Position numbers and translations under genes: made by a program. From NCBI GenBank assembly GCA_021739985.1, contig JAIPAR010000005.1, positions 1 to 39,726 of the forward strand: a DNA stretch of 39,726 nucleotides. The letters run 5' to 3'. This DNA comes from Bacteroidales bacterium (lineage in GTDB: Bacteria > Bacteroidota > Bacteroidia > Bacteroidales > M50B96). The notes below the pieces were generated by a model, which searched no databases, had not been told where the DNA came from, and was given only the letters and a program-made list of their open reading frames with translations. This document shows, in pieces, positions 39,537 to 39,726 of this stretch (position 1 is its first letter; each line of letters starts with the position of its first letter).

Positions 39537-39726
39537 ATGATTGCCGACTATTACAAAGCAGACGATTTTTCGCTGTATTATGAATTACATGGAGATATAT
39601 CACGGCATAAAACCCTGATAGTATTCTTGCATGAAGGACTAGGCACAGTTAGCCAATGGAAGGGATTCCCACAGAAACTGGCACAGAAGTTAGATGTTCC
39701 CATCCTTCTGTATGACCGGATTGGAT
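39537..39726 (+). CDS. alpha/beta hydrolase (partial, truncated by window edge)
   Basis: MIADYYKADDFSLYYELHGDISRHKTLIVFLHEGLGTVSQWKGFPQKLAQKLDVPILLYDRIG, alpha/beta hydrolase N-terminus. Confidence 0.8.
   Translation, partial: MIADYYKADDFSLYYELHGDISRHKTLIVFLHEGLGTVSQWKGFPQKLAQKLDVPILLYDRIG

Overview
The window is a typical Bacteroidota-like chromosomal segment of mostly housekeeping genes. In order: ftcD (partial), PfkB/RfaE1-type kinase, typA/bipA, two tandem thioredoxins, CCA-adding enzyme, zinc-ribbon protein, Nif3-like protein, MerR regulator, inositol monophosphatase, Crp/Fnr regulator plus small outer-membrane protein, M64 peptidase, TlpA-like lipoprotein, PorP/SprF plus OmpA-like pair, 10TM metal exporter, DUF4293-like protein, EEP nuclease, tRNA-Leu(GAG), folD, ffh, arginine deiminase, recF, TPR protein, ribH, SirB1-like protein, nucleoside phosphorylase, UspA, hypothetical protein, NUMOD4-type protein, pnp, rpsO, LptF/G permease, START-like protein, a three-gene beta-oxidation-like operon, and a partial alpha/beta hydrolase. 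No CRISPR array, transposase, integrase or recognisable defence system was seen. Two signals stand out. (1) The Crp-family regulator plus outer-membrane protein pair is bracketed by an exact 18-bp direct repeat that duplicates the 3' end of the inositol monophosphatase gene. The distal copy continues in frame to an alternative stop, which looks like gene-end integration of a recombinase-less cassette. (2) Between tRNA-Leu and folD lies a purine/pyrimidine-skewed repeat array. Its units carry a conserved 16-22 bp spacer and short hairpins whose stems differ but keep pairing, and the folD stop codon and last residues lie inside it. Both are inferences from sequence alone and need comparative genomics.
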